64,000 nt of DNA from JBAXTE01 sp963556065 (GCA_963556065.3 CAUVYH020000019.1:42671-106670), one strand, 5' to 3'. Counted from the first letter of the stretch, positions 6,653 through 14,795 are shown. The notes: generated from the letters alone by a model not told the origin. Made by a program: numbers and translations.

Positions 6653-7719
6653 ATGTCAAAGCCAATAATTTTTACAATAAAGGAAAGTGCCCAAGAGATT
6701 AGGAAGCTTATCAAAAGCAATAATCCTTTTATAGCCCAAAGGTTGAAAGTGTTGCTGGAATGCAAGAAGCATGAACAAATAGGTATATCTAAAAGAGATC
6801 TCTCGAAGAATACAGGCTATAACCACAATAGCGTTCAGAAATGGAGAAGGATGTATATAGATGGTGGGATTGAAGCACTTGTGAGTCATAATAAAATCGG
6901 CTTTAAGCCATCTTCATTTACAGAGCCTGAATATGAACTGTTAAAAGAAATGCTCCACAACACGGAGAATGGTCTGGTTGGCTACAAAGAATTACAAAGA
7001 TGGATAGAACTGAAGATGGATAAGACAATTAAATATAAAACATTGTACTCATTCGTTCGGCTACACTTCGGCACTAAAATTAAAGTGGCAAGAAAAAGCC
7101 ACGTAAAAAAGGATGCCGGGGCAGTTGAGGCTTTTAAAAAAACTTCGGTAAAATCTGTGAAGAAGCAATAAGGGCTAAAAGTGCAGATTATTGTTCGGCA
7201 AACCTATACTTTCAGGATGAAAGTCGTTTTGGCCTTTTTACAAGAAATGGAAAATCACTAACTGCAAAAGGAATAAAGCCAGTCTGTACTGTACATCAAG
7301 TATTTAAATCAACATACCTTTTCGGAGCATTTTCACCGTTGACGGGCGATAATTTCTTATTGCAACTCTCTCACTGTTGTAATGGCACATTTCAAATCTT
7401 TCTTGATGAATTCTCAAGACAGAGACCGGATGAGCTAAAGGTAATAGTACTTGATAATGGAGCTTTTCATAAAGCCAAGGCATTGATGGTTCCAAACAAT
7501 ATAATTTTAGTATTCTTACCACCGTATAGCCCGGAATTAAATCCAGCAGAAAAAATGTGGCAGAAGATTAAAAGAGATTTTACAAATAAACTTCACAGAA
7601 CTTTAGACGAACTAAGTGATTTTATTTCGGAATCTGTTAATTCTCTATCAAACGAAATTGTAAAATCAACATGTGGTTATGAATATGTTTTTCAATCCCA
7701 TTTTTGGACTATATTATAA
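6653..7719 (+). CDS. IS630-family transposase, split by a -1 frameshift
   Basis: The first frame (6653-7171, 172 residues) holds the N-terminal helix-turn-helix domains (KRDLSKNTGYNHNSVQKWRR, then a second winged region). It ends shortly after an A7 run at 7136-7142. Reading one base back there joins it to frame FGKICEEAIRAKS and then the catalytic core: DDE residues in FQDESRFGL (about 7217-7243), VLDNGAFHKA (about 7447-7476) and PPYSPELNPAEKMW (about 7519-7560). The joined product would be about 355 residues, normal for IS630. This may be programmed frameshifting, transcriptional slippage, or a real inactivating deletion. The stop codon (7717-7719) spans the end of the element. Confidence 0.85.
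7136..7142 (+). promoter_or_regulatory. A7 slippery run in the transposase gene
   Basis: Seven A residues in the context CTTTTAAAAAAACTTC. A -1 slip here restores the family-typical sequence FKKNFGKICEE and fuses the two halves of the transposase. Runs of this kind are used for programmed frameshifting or RNA polymerase slippage in several IS families. Confidence 0.5.
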
Positions 7720-7782
7720 CAAGATATGGTATTAATTTAATAAACCGTGCACACGATGTTCTAAAATCATCTTGTTTGTCGC

Positions 7783-7813
7783 CTTACTTTTTGTCATTGC
7801 CACAAAAAGTAAG
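7783..7813. repeat. 12-bp perfect hairpin CTTACTTTTTGT / ACAAAAAGTAAG
   Basis: A perfect 12-bp stem with a 7-nt loop, followed by an A-rich tail. To my recollection similar CTTACTTTTTG...CAAAAAGTAAG hairpins recur between genes in Bacteroidota, so this is probably a dispersed repeat unit. It is the first element of the structured spacer running to about 7988. Confidence 0.6.
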
Positions 7814-7825
7814 CAAAAAAGGCTA

Positions 7826-7988
7826 GGCGAAGCGATGCTCCATGCGCCCTACCATAAGACAAACAAAACTAGTTCGGAGTAGTGCCCGCTACGCAGGCAA
7901 ACGTAAACGCCTACCATTGGCAGGTAAACCTCCGAAAGTTTTGTAAGTCTTATGGCATTCCCGCCTTGTCTGACACCGCCGCTTCGCC
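7826..7988. repeat. Large structured intergenic repeat
   Basis: Nested complementary arms fill this gene-free stretch. The outer arms are GGCGAAGCG (7826-7834) and CGCTTCGCC (7980-7988). The inner arms 7852-7878 and about 7929-7955 share CCATAAGAC/GTCTTATGG and ACAAAACT/AGTTTTGT with a few mismatches. Smaller GCC...GGC hairpins lie in the centre. GC content is clearly higher than in the flanks. No coding frame is convincing. It resembles a REP/BIME-like or structured-RNA element. Confidence 0.55.
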
Positions 7989-8032
7989 CAAGACATCCCA
8001 CGATTTTGGAAGAAGAAGAGAAGTTCTAGTTA

Positions 8033-8051
8033 CTTCAACGCTCCGTTGAAG
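8033..8051. repeat. 8-bp hairpin CTTCAACG / CGTTGAAG
   Basis: A perfect stem with a 3-nt loop near the right end of the mobile region, 69 bp past the stop of the AraC gene that reads leftward. It lacks a T-run and is probably part of the repeat block rather than a terminator. Confidence 0.35.
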
Positions 8052-8096
8052 CGAATCGGTGATTTTGAATTTATAAGCATGATTACAAAGGAACTT

Positions 8097-8118
8097 GGGT
8101 TTTTCAGCGGACACTATA
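8097..8118 (-). repeat. Right imperfect outer inverted repeat of the mobile region
   Basis: Partner of 6484-6505 (17 of 22 positions complementary). Its end at 8118 is one base from the stop codon of the AraC-family gene (8120). Confidence 0.45.
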
Positions 8119-8119
8119 A

Positions 8120-8935
8120 TTAACAGCATTCGGCAGTAATATTGAAATCGGGATATTTTGCAGCAAATTCTTTCGGTGTATAGCCCGAATAGGTTTTAAA
8201 ATCGTGGATAAAGTGAGACTGGTCGAAATAACCGTTATTGTATGCCCGCTCGGTAAGAATCAGGTCTTTGTTTTTACTGAAATCATTCAGAACCTCCTGA
8301 AAACGCATCAATTTAATTACCTGTTTGGTCGTTTTTCCAAGATATTGCGAAAATTTCCTTTCGAGTGTTTTGGATGTAATTGAAAGGCAATTCGATAATG
8401 AAGACACGTTTATTTGTCCTTTATAATCTTTTATTATTTCGATTCCTTTTTGAATCAACAGGTTATCGTACGAAGGGATTGGAAAATATCGCCTGATTAG
8501 AAAATTTTCAATAACTGGAATTTTCTCATGAATCGAGTCGGTAAAATAAAGTATTTCTTCAACCTGCCTTATTTCAGAGCCTAAAACATCGGATAGGTCA
8601 AGGCTTTGATTCGCCACTTCCGAAAGCGGGAAATTAAAGAAATGGCAGGCTCCCGTTGGATAAAAACTTATAAATACAACTCCCGCTTCACCATTGGTCG
8701 ATACATCCGAAAAGGTATCGCTTAAGCCGCTTATAATCGACTGCGGTTGCTTTAGTATCAAGCTATCCGAATGATGTACAACAAACGGATTCTTATAATG
8801 AAACATCAGTTGAATGTTTTCGGTTGGTATAACCCTTTCCATGACATCTTCTTCAAAAGAAGCAGACTCCATAAAGCAGTAGTGCTTTATAAAGTTTTTC
8901 AGGAATCCGGTAGGTTGTACTATTTGAAAGTTCAT
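8120..8935 (-). CDS. AraC-family transcriptional regulator
   Basis: About 271 residues. A DUF6597-like N-terminal sensor region (about 1-150, with LKNFIKHYCF and ERVIPTENIQLMFHYKNPF) precedes a C-terminal AraC helix-turn-helix pair (about 165-255), ending in the family-typical NGYFDQSHFIHDFKTYSGYTPKEF. The frame extends to 8953, but a perfect -7 box (8951-8958) overlaps that codon, so MNFQIVQ at 8935 is the likely start. No obvious target lies beside it: the left side is mobile DNA and the right is a 240-bp spacer. Confidence 0.87.
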   Translation of the reverse strand: MNFQIVQPTGFLKNFIKHYCFMESASFEEDVMERVIPTENIQLMFHYKNPFVVHHSDSLILKQPQSIISGLSDTFSDVSTNGEAGVVFISFYPTGACHFFNFPLSEVANQSLDLSDVLGSEIRQVEEILYFTDSIHEKIPVIENFLIRRYFPIPSYDNLLIQKGIEIIKDYKGQINVSSLSNCLSITSKTLERKFSQYLGKTTKQVIKLMRFQEVLNDFSKNKDLILTERAYNNGYFDQSHFIHDFKTYSGYTPKEFAAKYPDFNITAECC

Positions 8936-8950
8936 ACTGTTTCTTTGGTG

Positions 8951-8958
8951 CAAAGATA
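8951..8958 (-). promoter_or_regulatory. -7 box TATCTTTG of the AraC-family gene at 8935
   Basis: Perfect match on the minus strand. Initiation near 8944 would leave a leader of about 9 nt and excludes the upstream ATG at 8953. Confidence 0.55.
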
Positions 8959-9196
8959 ACTACTTTTATTCGAAGTCGAGCATTGGAACGTTGGAACTCT
9001 TTTGCAAACCTTTGATTTAAAGATTAGTATGTGCAGGAGCTGCGATTGATTTGAATCCTATTTTGCACTCAAATCAACATTCTAATTGGAAGTTGCCTGG
9101 CTGTGGAACGATTTTCCATGCTTGCCGCTAACAACGTTGAGCATTCGTGCATATTACAGCGCCTTATCTTCAATATCATCGTATAAATTACTTGCA

Positions 9197-9757
9197 TTAC
9201 ATCGGCTTCAAATTTCTATTAAGTCGGTCAATAATTTTTTCCAGCCTGGTTTGGCGGGTTTTGTCAGACTTGGCATCAAGATAAAATCCGGTATATGTGC
9301 GCTGTACCGAGTGCGACATCGCCTGCAAGTTAGTATAAGCCGGCTCATACGGTTGAATGATTTTCGTAAACAGCTGTATTTGCTCCTCGTTAATAAGAAC
9401 GGGTTTCGCACTATCCCATAAACCGTTTTTCTTGGCGTGTTCTATGGCTTCTAAACCCGGCCGGGTCATTAAACCCTTTTCCATAAGCGTTTGTGCCAGC
9501 TCTTTGTTTTTAACAGACCATTTGCTTTTAGGAGTACGCCGTGCAAAATACTTTTTATAAGTATTATCGTCAAGGGATTGCACTTGCCCATCAATCCATC
9601 CGTGGCAAAGCGCCTCTTCCAATGCATCACCCGCAGAGAGTGTAACCAATTTCCCTTTTTTAGCAAAGAGCAACCATATACCCTCGCTCTCTGCCCAATT
9701 TTGGCCAAGCCATTCCCGAAAGGCTTGTCTATTCGTGAATGTCAATATTTTATCCAT
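9197..9757 (-). CDS. YdeI/OmpD-associated family protein
   Basis: 186 residues. The N-terminal half (FREWLGQNWAESEGIWLLFAKKG, then EEALCHGWIDGQVQSLDD) matches the YdeI/OmpD-associated family, also called bacteriocin-protection-like; the C-terminal part is helical and basic. Biochemical function is not established. The longer frame start at 9763 is TTG, so I use ATG at 9757. It lies 28 bp downstream of the SnoaL-like gene on the same strand and may be cotranscribed. The gene ends next to a spacer with no other coding signal. Confidence 0.82.
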   Translation of the reverse strand: MDKILTFTNRQAFREWLGQNWAESEGIWLLFAKKGKLVTLSAGDALEEALCHGWIDGQVQSLDDNTYKKYFARRTPKSKWSVKNKELAQTLMEKGLMTRPGLEAIEHAKKNGLWDSAKPVLINEEQIQLFTKIIQPYEPAYTNLQAMSHSVQRTYTGFYLDAKSDKTRQTRLEKIIDRLNRNLKPM

Positions 9758-9785
9758 AAGCAATCTAAAAAGTGTGAAAGTGCCG

Positions 9786-10178
9786 TTAATCCATAGATGG
9801 TTTCGTCAACGACCAATGGCTGTGGATGATTTTCCACTCGTTATTTTCTTCAAGCCTATACACTTCTGTGCAATTCTCTTTCCAGAGCGTTTCACCCGAG
9901 TATGAGTGCAGATTGTAGGTTAGGACCGCCATTGTATCGGTTGATTGTACCGCGGGGTTTATCATTTCGTATTTATCCATTTTTACTTTTCCCCGCATGC
10001 TTTCGTAGAGCTCTTTTATCTTGTCCCAACCGTTAAGCCGCCTTTCCAGTACCGGGTCGAAATACGTGAAGTCCTTCGAGTAAAGCGCAAGATAGGGAGA
10101 TGGATTCCCATTATGCCATGCATCGAGAGCTGCTGTCTCCAATGCAATGATTGTTTCTGCAATAGTACGCTTATTCAT
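9786..10178 (-). CDS. SnoaL/NTF2-like small protein
   Basis: 130 residues with the cystatin-like fold pattern of the NTF2/SnoaL superfamily: an N-terminal helix (IALETAALDAWHNGNPSPYLALY), a YFDP turn, and C-terminal strands ending in WKIIHSHWSLTKP. Members include ketosteroid isomerase-like enzymes and small-ligand binders; no catalytic set can be assigned here. It is cytoplasmic (no signal peptide). It shares strand and close spacing with the YdeI-like gene. The exact subfamily is uncertain. Confidence 0.75.
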   Translation of the reverse strand: MNKRTIAETIIALETAALDAWHNGNPSPYLALYSKDFTYFDPVLERRLNGWDKIKELYESMRGKVKMDKYEMINPAVQSTDTMAVLTYNLHSYSGETLWKENCTEVYRLEENNEWKIIHSHWSLTKPSMD

Positions 10179-10379
10179 GATTTTTTATATTCAATTGATA
10201 ATTATTCTGTTTTTGAAACTCTTTACTTGTATTTTATTGGGTTACCAAACATTTAATATAAAAATATTAACCGTTCGCTGGCTTTATCACTGTCAAGTTA
10301 CACAAAAGTTGTAGCGGACGACAACCCTTGAACAACTTACTACCCCGGCAATTTTTTTTACCGCGTGCTGTGTTCATTT

Positions 10380-11129
10380 TTACATAACCATTCCTCCGTC
10401 AATATTTAATACTTGTCCAGTGATGTATTTTGCTTTATCTGACACTAAAAATAGTACAGCATTAGCAACGTCATCCGGTTTTCCATAATATTGTACAGGA
10501 ATCCTATCAAGCAGATCCTTATTTGCCTTATCAGATAATTGAGCTGTCATATCAGACTCAATATAGCCTGGGGCTATGGCATTAGCAGTAATTCCTATTC
10601 TTGCTAACTCTTTTGCAGTAGTTTTTGTCATTCCTATTAACCCTGCTTTTGAAGCGGAATAGTTTGCTTGTCCAATATTTCCCATTAGTCCTACCACACT
10701 GGCAATATTAATAATCGCTCCCGATTTTTGTCTAAGCATTTGTTTTGATACGTATTTTGTACATAAGAATGCCCCTGTAAGATTAATATTTAAAACCATA
10801 TTCCAATCTTCCAGTTTCATTGACATTAAAAGCATATCTCTTGTTATCCCTGCATTATTGATTAAAATATCAATTGAATTAAAATCTTTGATTATAGATT
10901 TTATCACTTCTTGTGTTGATATATCAGAAGAAACGTCGTGCTGATATGCAATTGTTTTCACTTTATACTTATCCGCAATCTCTTTAGCTGTTTTGTTAGC
11001 TAAATCAAAATTAATATCTGTAATTGCAATATTTACGCTCTCTTCAGCTAATTTCTCTGCTATTGAGCGACCTAATCCTCGCCCACTTCCAGTTACTATT
11101 GCTACTTTGTTTTTAAGACCTAATTCCAT
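10380..11129 (-). CDS. 3-oxoacyl-ACP reductase-like SDR enzyme
   Basis: 249 residues, the standard FabG length. The NAD(P)-binding TGSGRGLGRS is at 14-23 and NNAG near 90; the catalytic set includes Ser in INIASVVG and YSASK with the active-site Tyr and Lys (about 155-160). The C-terminus GQVLNIDGGMVM is also typical. FabG reduces 3-oxoacyl-ACP in fatty acid synthesis, but here no other fab gene is adjacent, so it may serve another carbonyl substrate. Its sequence is visibly more AT-rich than the neighbouring housekeeping genes, in line with an acquired gene in this accessory stretch. Confidence 0.85.
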   Translation of the reverse strand: MELGLKNKVAIVTGSGRGLGRSIAEKLAEESVNIAITDINFDLANKTAKEIADKYKVKTIAYQHDVSSDISTQEVIKSIIKDFNSIDILINNAGITRDMLLMSMKLEDWNMVLNINLTGAFLCTKYVSKQMLRQKSGAIINIASVVGLMGNIGQANYSASKAGLIGMTKTTAKELARIGITANAIAPGYIESDMTAQLSDKANKDLLDRIPVQYYGKPDDVANAVLFLVSDKAKYITGQVLNIDGGMVM

Positions 11130-11315
11130 ATTTCAATTTTTAAATATTTGTACTGTATCCTTGCATTGCACACAACGATAAATTGTATGAGTAGTGACAG
11201 ATTGCGTGGTATTTTCCCGTCAAACCTTGATATTTGCTACATTGCCTGCCATTACTTATACAAAATGTTGGCATTTATGCTTATGTTTATATAAAAATCT
11301 CTGCTTTCTTCTGCA

Positions 11316-12122
11316 TTATATTTTCCTTATTGAAAAGGCTCTAACAAATTTATCTCTTTTATATACTATTTTCCTTGCTCCTTCAGGACAAAATCTTACG
11401 CATCTGAAACAACCTATGCATAAATCCATCTCAATCTCCAATGTGTCAGTATTTATTGCTTGTTTCGGGCAACCATCAACACATACTTTACATTTAGTAC
11501 ATTTATTATAATCGACAATAGGTTCTTTTATTACTGCTTTATTACTGTTTTGAGGTAAAATTGTATGAAATATATTAAAAAAATCACCGGCAACTTTAGA
11601 AGAAATGCATTGATGAATAATGTCTTTCTTTTCAATTTCGTCTATAGATTGAATTTTTTGAATAATGTTTTCCCCAAAATTCTGAGCTGTCTGCAAATCT
11701 TCAATGTTTGGTCTGTCAAATGCTAAAGGAGCTTTTTCTGTTGCAAAGGAGTGCCTTCCGATAAAGGCTCCCATTGCAATGACTCTAAATCCTCTTTTTG
11801 AAACTAATGTGTATAATTCATTCAATGCAAACCCTTTACTAACATTTCCAAATACTGTTACAAGAGCAACTAGTGTATTGTTTCCACATATTGCTTTAAG
11901 ATAAGGATATAAATCTTTGGGGATTCTTGCTCCATATACAGGAACACAAATAATCAGTAAATCAGTTTTATTATTATATTCAAATTTATCTCTATTCTTC
12001 TTTATTGTTAAATTAATTTCATTTTTTATTTCAATATTCATCCCTTTTACAATGGCATTTAATATTTTTTTCGTGCTCAATGTGGGAGAGAAATATATCA
12101 ATGTTGCTTTTTCAACTTTCAT
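11316..12122 (-). CDS. EFR1-type flavodoxin-ferredoxin protein, second copy
   Basis: 268 residues with the same layout as the gene at 1002: a flavodoxin-like N-terminus (FSPTLSTKK loop at 10-18, variant of SGTGNT) and two C-terminal 4Fe-4S clusters (CTKCKVCVDGCP near 207-218 and CIGCFRCVRFCP near 234-245). The phosphate loop and composition differ greatly from the first copy, so this is a divergent paralog or a separate acquisition, not a recent duplication. It stands alone, with about 190-bp spacers on both sides, and is AT-rich. Electron partners are unknown. Confidence 0.85.
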   Translation of the reverse strand: MKVEKATLIYFSPTLSTKKILNAIVKGMNIEIKNEINLTIKKNRDKFEYNNKTDLLIICVPVYGARIPKDLYPYLKAICGNNTLVALVTVFGNVSKGFALNELYTLVSKRGFRVIAMGAFIGRHSFATEKAPLAFDRPNIEDLQTAQNFGENIIQKIQSIDEIEKKDIIHQCISSKVAGDFFNIFHTILPQNSNKAVIKEPIVDYNKCTKCKVCVDGCPKQAINTDTLEIEMDLCIGCFRCVRFCPEGARKIVYKRDKFVRAFSIRKI

Positions 12123-12337
12123 TCTTCTTTACTAAAATTAAAACTTTCATATCCCCTTTTGCATAATGCCTAACGTCTCGCAGCTTGGCATAGTAGCGGG
12201 ATTCTGAAAAACCGGCATTGTCAAACCTGCAACAAATTTACTTAATAGTTTCCATAATTCCAAATATGCCCAAAACTCCGATATTATGCTAAAGTGCTGT
12301 TACCAGCTACCGTTTTACTTTGACTAAAAAAATATAA

Positions 12338-12523
12338 TCAGTTACAATTTTTACTGCTCAATTCAAAAGCGGTAAGTTTCCCATATGTTCGATCTCTATT
12401 TTGCCATATTATTACACTATCTGGATTAGGAATATGATTTTTTATTAATACACCTGTTTGAACCACTTCAAAAATGACAAACGATTGTTCAACTGGGATT
12501 TCTGCAGTAAAGGAAATATTCAT
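12338..12523 (-). CDS. Small hypothetical protein
   Basis: 61 residues with balanced composition and alternating hydrophobic pattern (FVIFEVVQTGVLI), suggesting a short beta-rich piece. No recognised domain, signal or promoter box. It could be a small gene of the accessory stretch or the remnant of a longer one. Low confidence. Confidence 0.3.
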   Translation of the reverse strand: MNISFTAEIPVEQSFVIFEVVQTGVLIKNHIPNPDSVIIWQNRDRTYGKLTAFELSSKNCN

Positions 12524-12622
12524 ATTTTCAATTTTTTTACCTTGTTGATATAATGTATATTTCAGAACCTACTTATGGCAGCTATTCGGTTTTGCTTTCG
12601 TCTTTCGCAAACAGATAAATTA

Positions 12623-13537
12623 TTAAAAAGCCCTGACGGCACGAACACTGAGTGCTCCTCCCTTAGAGATACTGGTCACGCTACCGTTGGGAAAGGTATA
12701 GTACCAGACGAGGCTACAGGTAAGTTCTGTTGATGACCAGTAATAAGAATTTAACAAGGTGGTTGATGCGTTTCCATCGTTGGTAAGAGCTTTCTGTACT
12801 TCGTAAAAATTATTCCATACGTGGTTTAATTCTGCAATGCCCGGCAAATACCAATCACTGAATGTCCCTGTTCCATAATCGGCGTTTGTGTAATCTTCGC
12901 ATATTTTTGCTGCACTCGTCGTATGCCCACTTTGCGCGGTTATTGCAGTTGTATTGCCTGCTCCGTCCCAATCACTTGTTGTTACGGCTGACCCGCTTGA
13001 AATATTGCTCCAAACCTGACTTATACTAATGTCAATCATGCTCACAATCAGCCCGTGTTGCCCGGTATGATCAACCCAAAACACTACACCACCGCCATAA
13101 AGTTCTCCTATGTAGTGACTGCCGGTGCTGCTTGTTGTACCGGCTGTTTTCGCGTATAATGCATAAGGAACACTCAACAACCGGCTCGTTCCCTCAATGG
13201 TGTATGTTGTTAATGGTGCTTCAACTGCTGTTTTGGTTTCGATATAATAATTATCGTTTCCCAAATCAATATCGCTAAAACCTGCTTCCCCTCCTATTTC
13301 AATACTTACCAGACCGTTGGCATTGGTAACCGGCGTTTGGGTTTCGGTGTAAACTACTGTCCCGTCAGGTGTCCCTTTTCTGATATTTATTTCCATCCCG
13401 ATTTGAGTGCCTGTTACCAAAACATTACTACTATTGCGTATTACTGCCTGATAACTCATTTTTTCGGGAGCCTGAGCAAACACACTTGCCGCTAATAATA
13501 GGGCTGTCAAAATTGCAAGTACTTTTTTCGTCATCAT
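12623..13537 (-). CDS. Secreted protein with DUF1566-like domain
   Basis: 304 residues. Signal peptide at 1-22 (KKVLAILTALLLAASVFAQA). The next region, starting MSYQAVIRNSSN and ending SVPYALYAKTA (about 27-130), is the N-terminal domain seen on many Bacteroidota surface proteins. From about 143 (GELYGGGVVFWVD) to the end it resembles DUF1566/Lcl-type domains, with DWYLPGIAELNHVW and SYYWSSTE and a terminal VRAVRAF. These are thought to be extracellular carbohydrate- or surface-binding modules. No T9SS sorting domain is visible. It stands alone, with a gene-poor kilobase upstream. Confidence 0.82.
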   Translation of the reverse strand: MMTKKVLAILTALLLAASVFAQAPEKMSYQAVIRNSSNVLVTGTQIGMEINIRKGTPDGTVVYTETQTPVTNANGLVSIEIGGEAGFSDIDLGNDNYYIETKTAVEAPLTTYTIEGTSRLLSVPYALYAKTAGTTSSTGSHYIGELYGGGVVFWVDHTGQHGLIVSMIDISISQVWSNISSGSAVTTSDWDGAGNTTAITAQSGHTTSAAKICEDYTNADYGTGTFSDWYLPGIAELNHVWNNFYEVQKALTNDGNASTTLLNSYYWSSTELTCSLVWYYTFPNGSVTSISKGGALSVRAVRAF

Positions 13538-14392
13538 ATTATTGTTTTTTATGGTTTTTATGAATGCCGCGTATTTATTATTTGTTTTTTTATTTTACTT
13601 CGTTTTAATTTGTTCCTATCACTTTATTTCATCACAATTACAGATAAATCTGTACCCTTATACTCATATTCGTTAAATTTAAAATTTAGTACCAACTTCA
13701 GCAAAGTTCTTTTCTCCGCCAAAATACACAATATATTTTTACTACATAAGCTTTTACGGCAAATAATTAATGTCAAAATCAAAAAAACATCTCTGACAAG
13801 GTTGTCACAAAGTTGGTCAGACAAAAACGAACTGTTTGCCCCGATTCTTGAGACAAACATGTAAACTTCATTATTTTTGTTTTCATAAATCTCAACCCAT
13901 AATTCCGGATTATCTTCAATCTATATGAACTGTTCTTTTTTCATTGTTTCGCTTTACCTTTTTTGTCAAGCTTTATCTTTCTGTATTATGGCTAAAGGTG
14001 GCAATATGAAAAATTAAAAACGTTTTTAATTATTTAGGTATTATGTTAAAACTATAATTCTGTTATTGTTCCGCCACGACAGATGTAATCTGTAATCAGT
14101 GGGTTTTGCATAGCCGCTTCTGCTTATTGGAATTTAACTTTTGTAAAATAAAGCAGAATCTCAAGTTTACAATTTACCGATTACAAATTAAAGCAAAAAA
14201 ACAATATGATAATAAATATTAACAAAATAAATCGGGGAAAATTATGCCGGAAGAAAGAACGGATAAAAACAATGGAAGTATCCGTGTAGCCCTCAATCCT
14301 GTAAATCCCGTTCATCCAATCTAAAAAAGACTGCGTAGCAATCATTACATTTTCAAATTTCCTCTCCGCGTTCACTGCGTTTTCAGGTTCCT

Positions 14393-14408
14393 CCGCAATT
14401 CGTTGCGG
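14393..14408. repeat. Small hairpin with TTCG loop
   Basis: CCGCAA (14393-14398), TTCG loop, TTGCGG (14403-14408). A UUCG loop is unusually stable in RNA. It lies at the edge of a repeat-like fragment and has no T-run. Confidence 0.4.
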
Positions 14409-14495
14409 TAAAACATCTTTAGACTCGCATTTGCAAACTCATAACTCTAAACTTCAAATGCTCAATTTAGTTCCAAAATAAATAACGCTAAAACG

Positions 14496-14526
14496 TTGAC
14501 AATGTGCACGACTTTGATTAATTTTG
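14496..14526 (+). promoter_or_regulatory. Promoter of the small membrane protein-pfkA operon
   Basis: TTG at 14496-14498 (-33 region), a 20-bp spacer, and TAATTTTG at 14519-14526 (perfect -7 box). Initiation near 14534 gives a leader of about 16 nt. The best-formed promoter in the window by spacing. Confidence 0.65.
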
Positions 14527-14549
14527 CAGCAAACTAAAACAAAAGAACA

Positions 14550-14795
14550 ATGACAGCAAATGCATTAAAAAAGTTTTTCGCAATATTATTAGCCATATTG
14601 GTTTTGGTAATAACCACACTCAGTATTTTGGCAATATGGGATGTAATCGAGGTTAAAGATATTTTTAGCAGAGCCTTTTCAAGTTTATTTATAATCTTTG
14701 CCGCTTCGGCAATCATTCTTTTTTTATTCACCGTATTATACCCGGTAACTTTAAAAAAAGAGAATCACAACTTGCCGAGCAACCCACAGAACTAA
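14550..14795 (+). CDS. Small two-helix membrane protein
   Basis: 81 residues with two hydrophobic segments (about 8-30 and 43-64) separated by a short acidic/basic turn (WDVIEVKDIFSRAF), and a polar tail. No known family. It is the first gene after a strong promoter and ends 21 bp before pfkA, so the two are likely cotranscribed. A function tied to phosphofructokinase cannot be inferred. Confidence 0.65.
   Translation: MTANALKKFFAILLAILVLVITTLSILAIWDVIEVKDIFSRAFSSLFIIFAASAIILFLFTVLYPVTLKKENHNLPSNPQN

Larger units (their letters stand above)
6588..7718 (+). mobile_element. IS630-family insertion sequence, about 1.13 kb
   Basis: Terminal inverted repeats TATAATATAGTCT (6588-6600) and GGACTATATTATA (7706-7718) match at 12 of 13 positions when one is reverse-complemented, and both outer ends read TA, the target dinucleotide duplicated by IS630/Tc1 elements. 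The single transposase coding region (6653-7719) has the D-D-E residues of the family but is split by a frameshift at an A7 run. A second, inverted copy of the end sequence (6621-6633) lies inside the left end. Left and right boundaries are inferred from the repeats. Confidence 0.85.
13538..14549. other. Gene-poor kilobase with repeat-like fragments
   Basis: No convincing gene. Short overlapping frames on both strands (for example 13610-13864 and 13624-13860) have no family resemblance. At about 14290-14330 the minus strand reads as GATTGGATGAACGGGATTTA and onward, and at about 14355-14410 as CTCCGCGTTCACTGCGTTTT, both like low-conservation repeats widespread between genes in environmental bacteria. 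A CCGCAA-TTCG-TTGCGG hairpin lies at 14393-14408. The pfkA operon promoter ends the stretch at 14496-14526. Confidence 0.5.

Noticed and set aside
12123..12337. A defined attC site in this spacer
   Set aside because: GTTAGGC is present, but the matching left arm and internal L boxes do not pair well, so I only report the cassette idea as a weak finding.
13610..13864. Two overlapping frames on opposite strands as genes
   Set aside because: No family resemblance, no promoter, and composition typical of AT-rich non-coding DNA.
14181..14375. 64-residue minus-strand frame
   Set aside because: Its 5' half is the repeat-like GCGTTCACTGCGTT / GGATGAACGGGATT sequence, so the frame is probably a by-product of a non-coding repeat.
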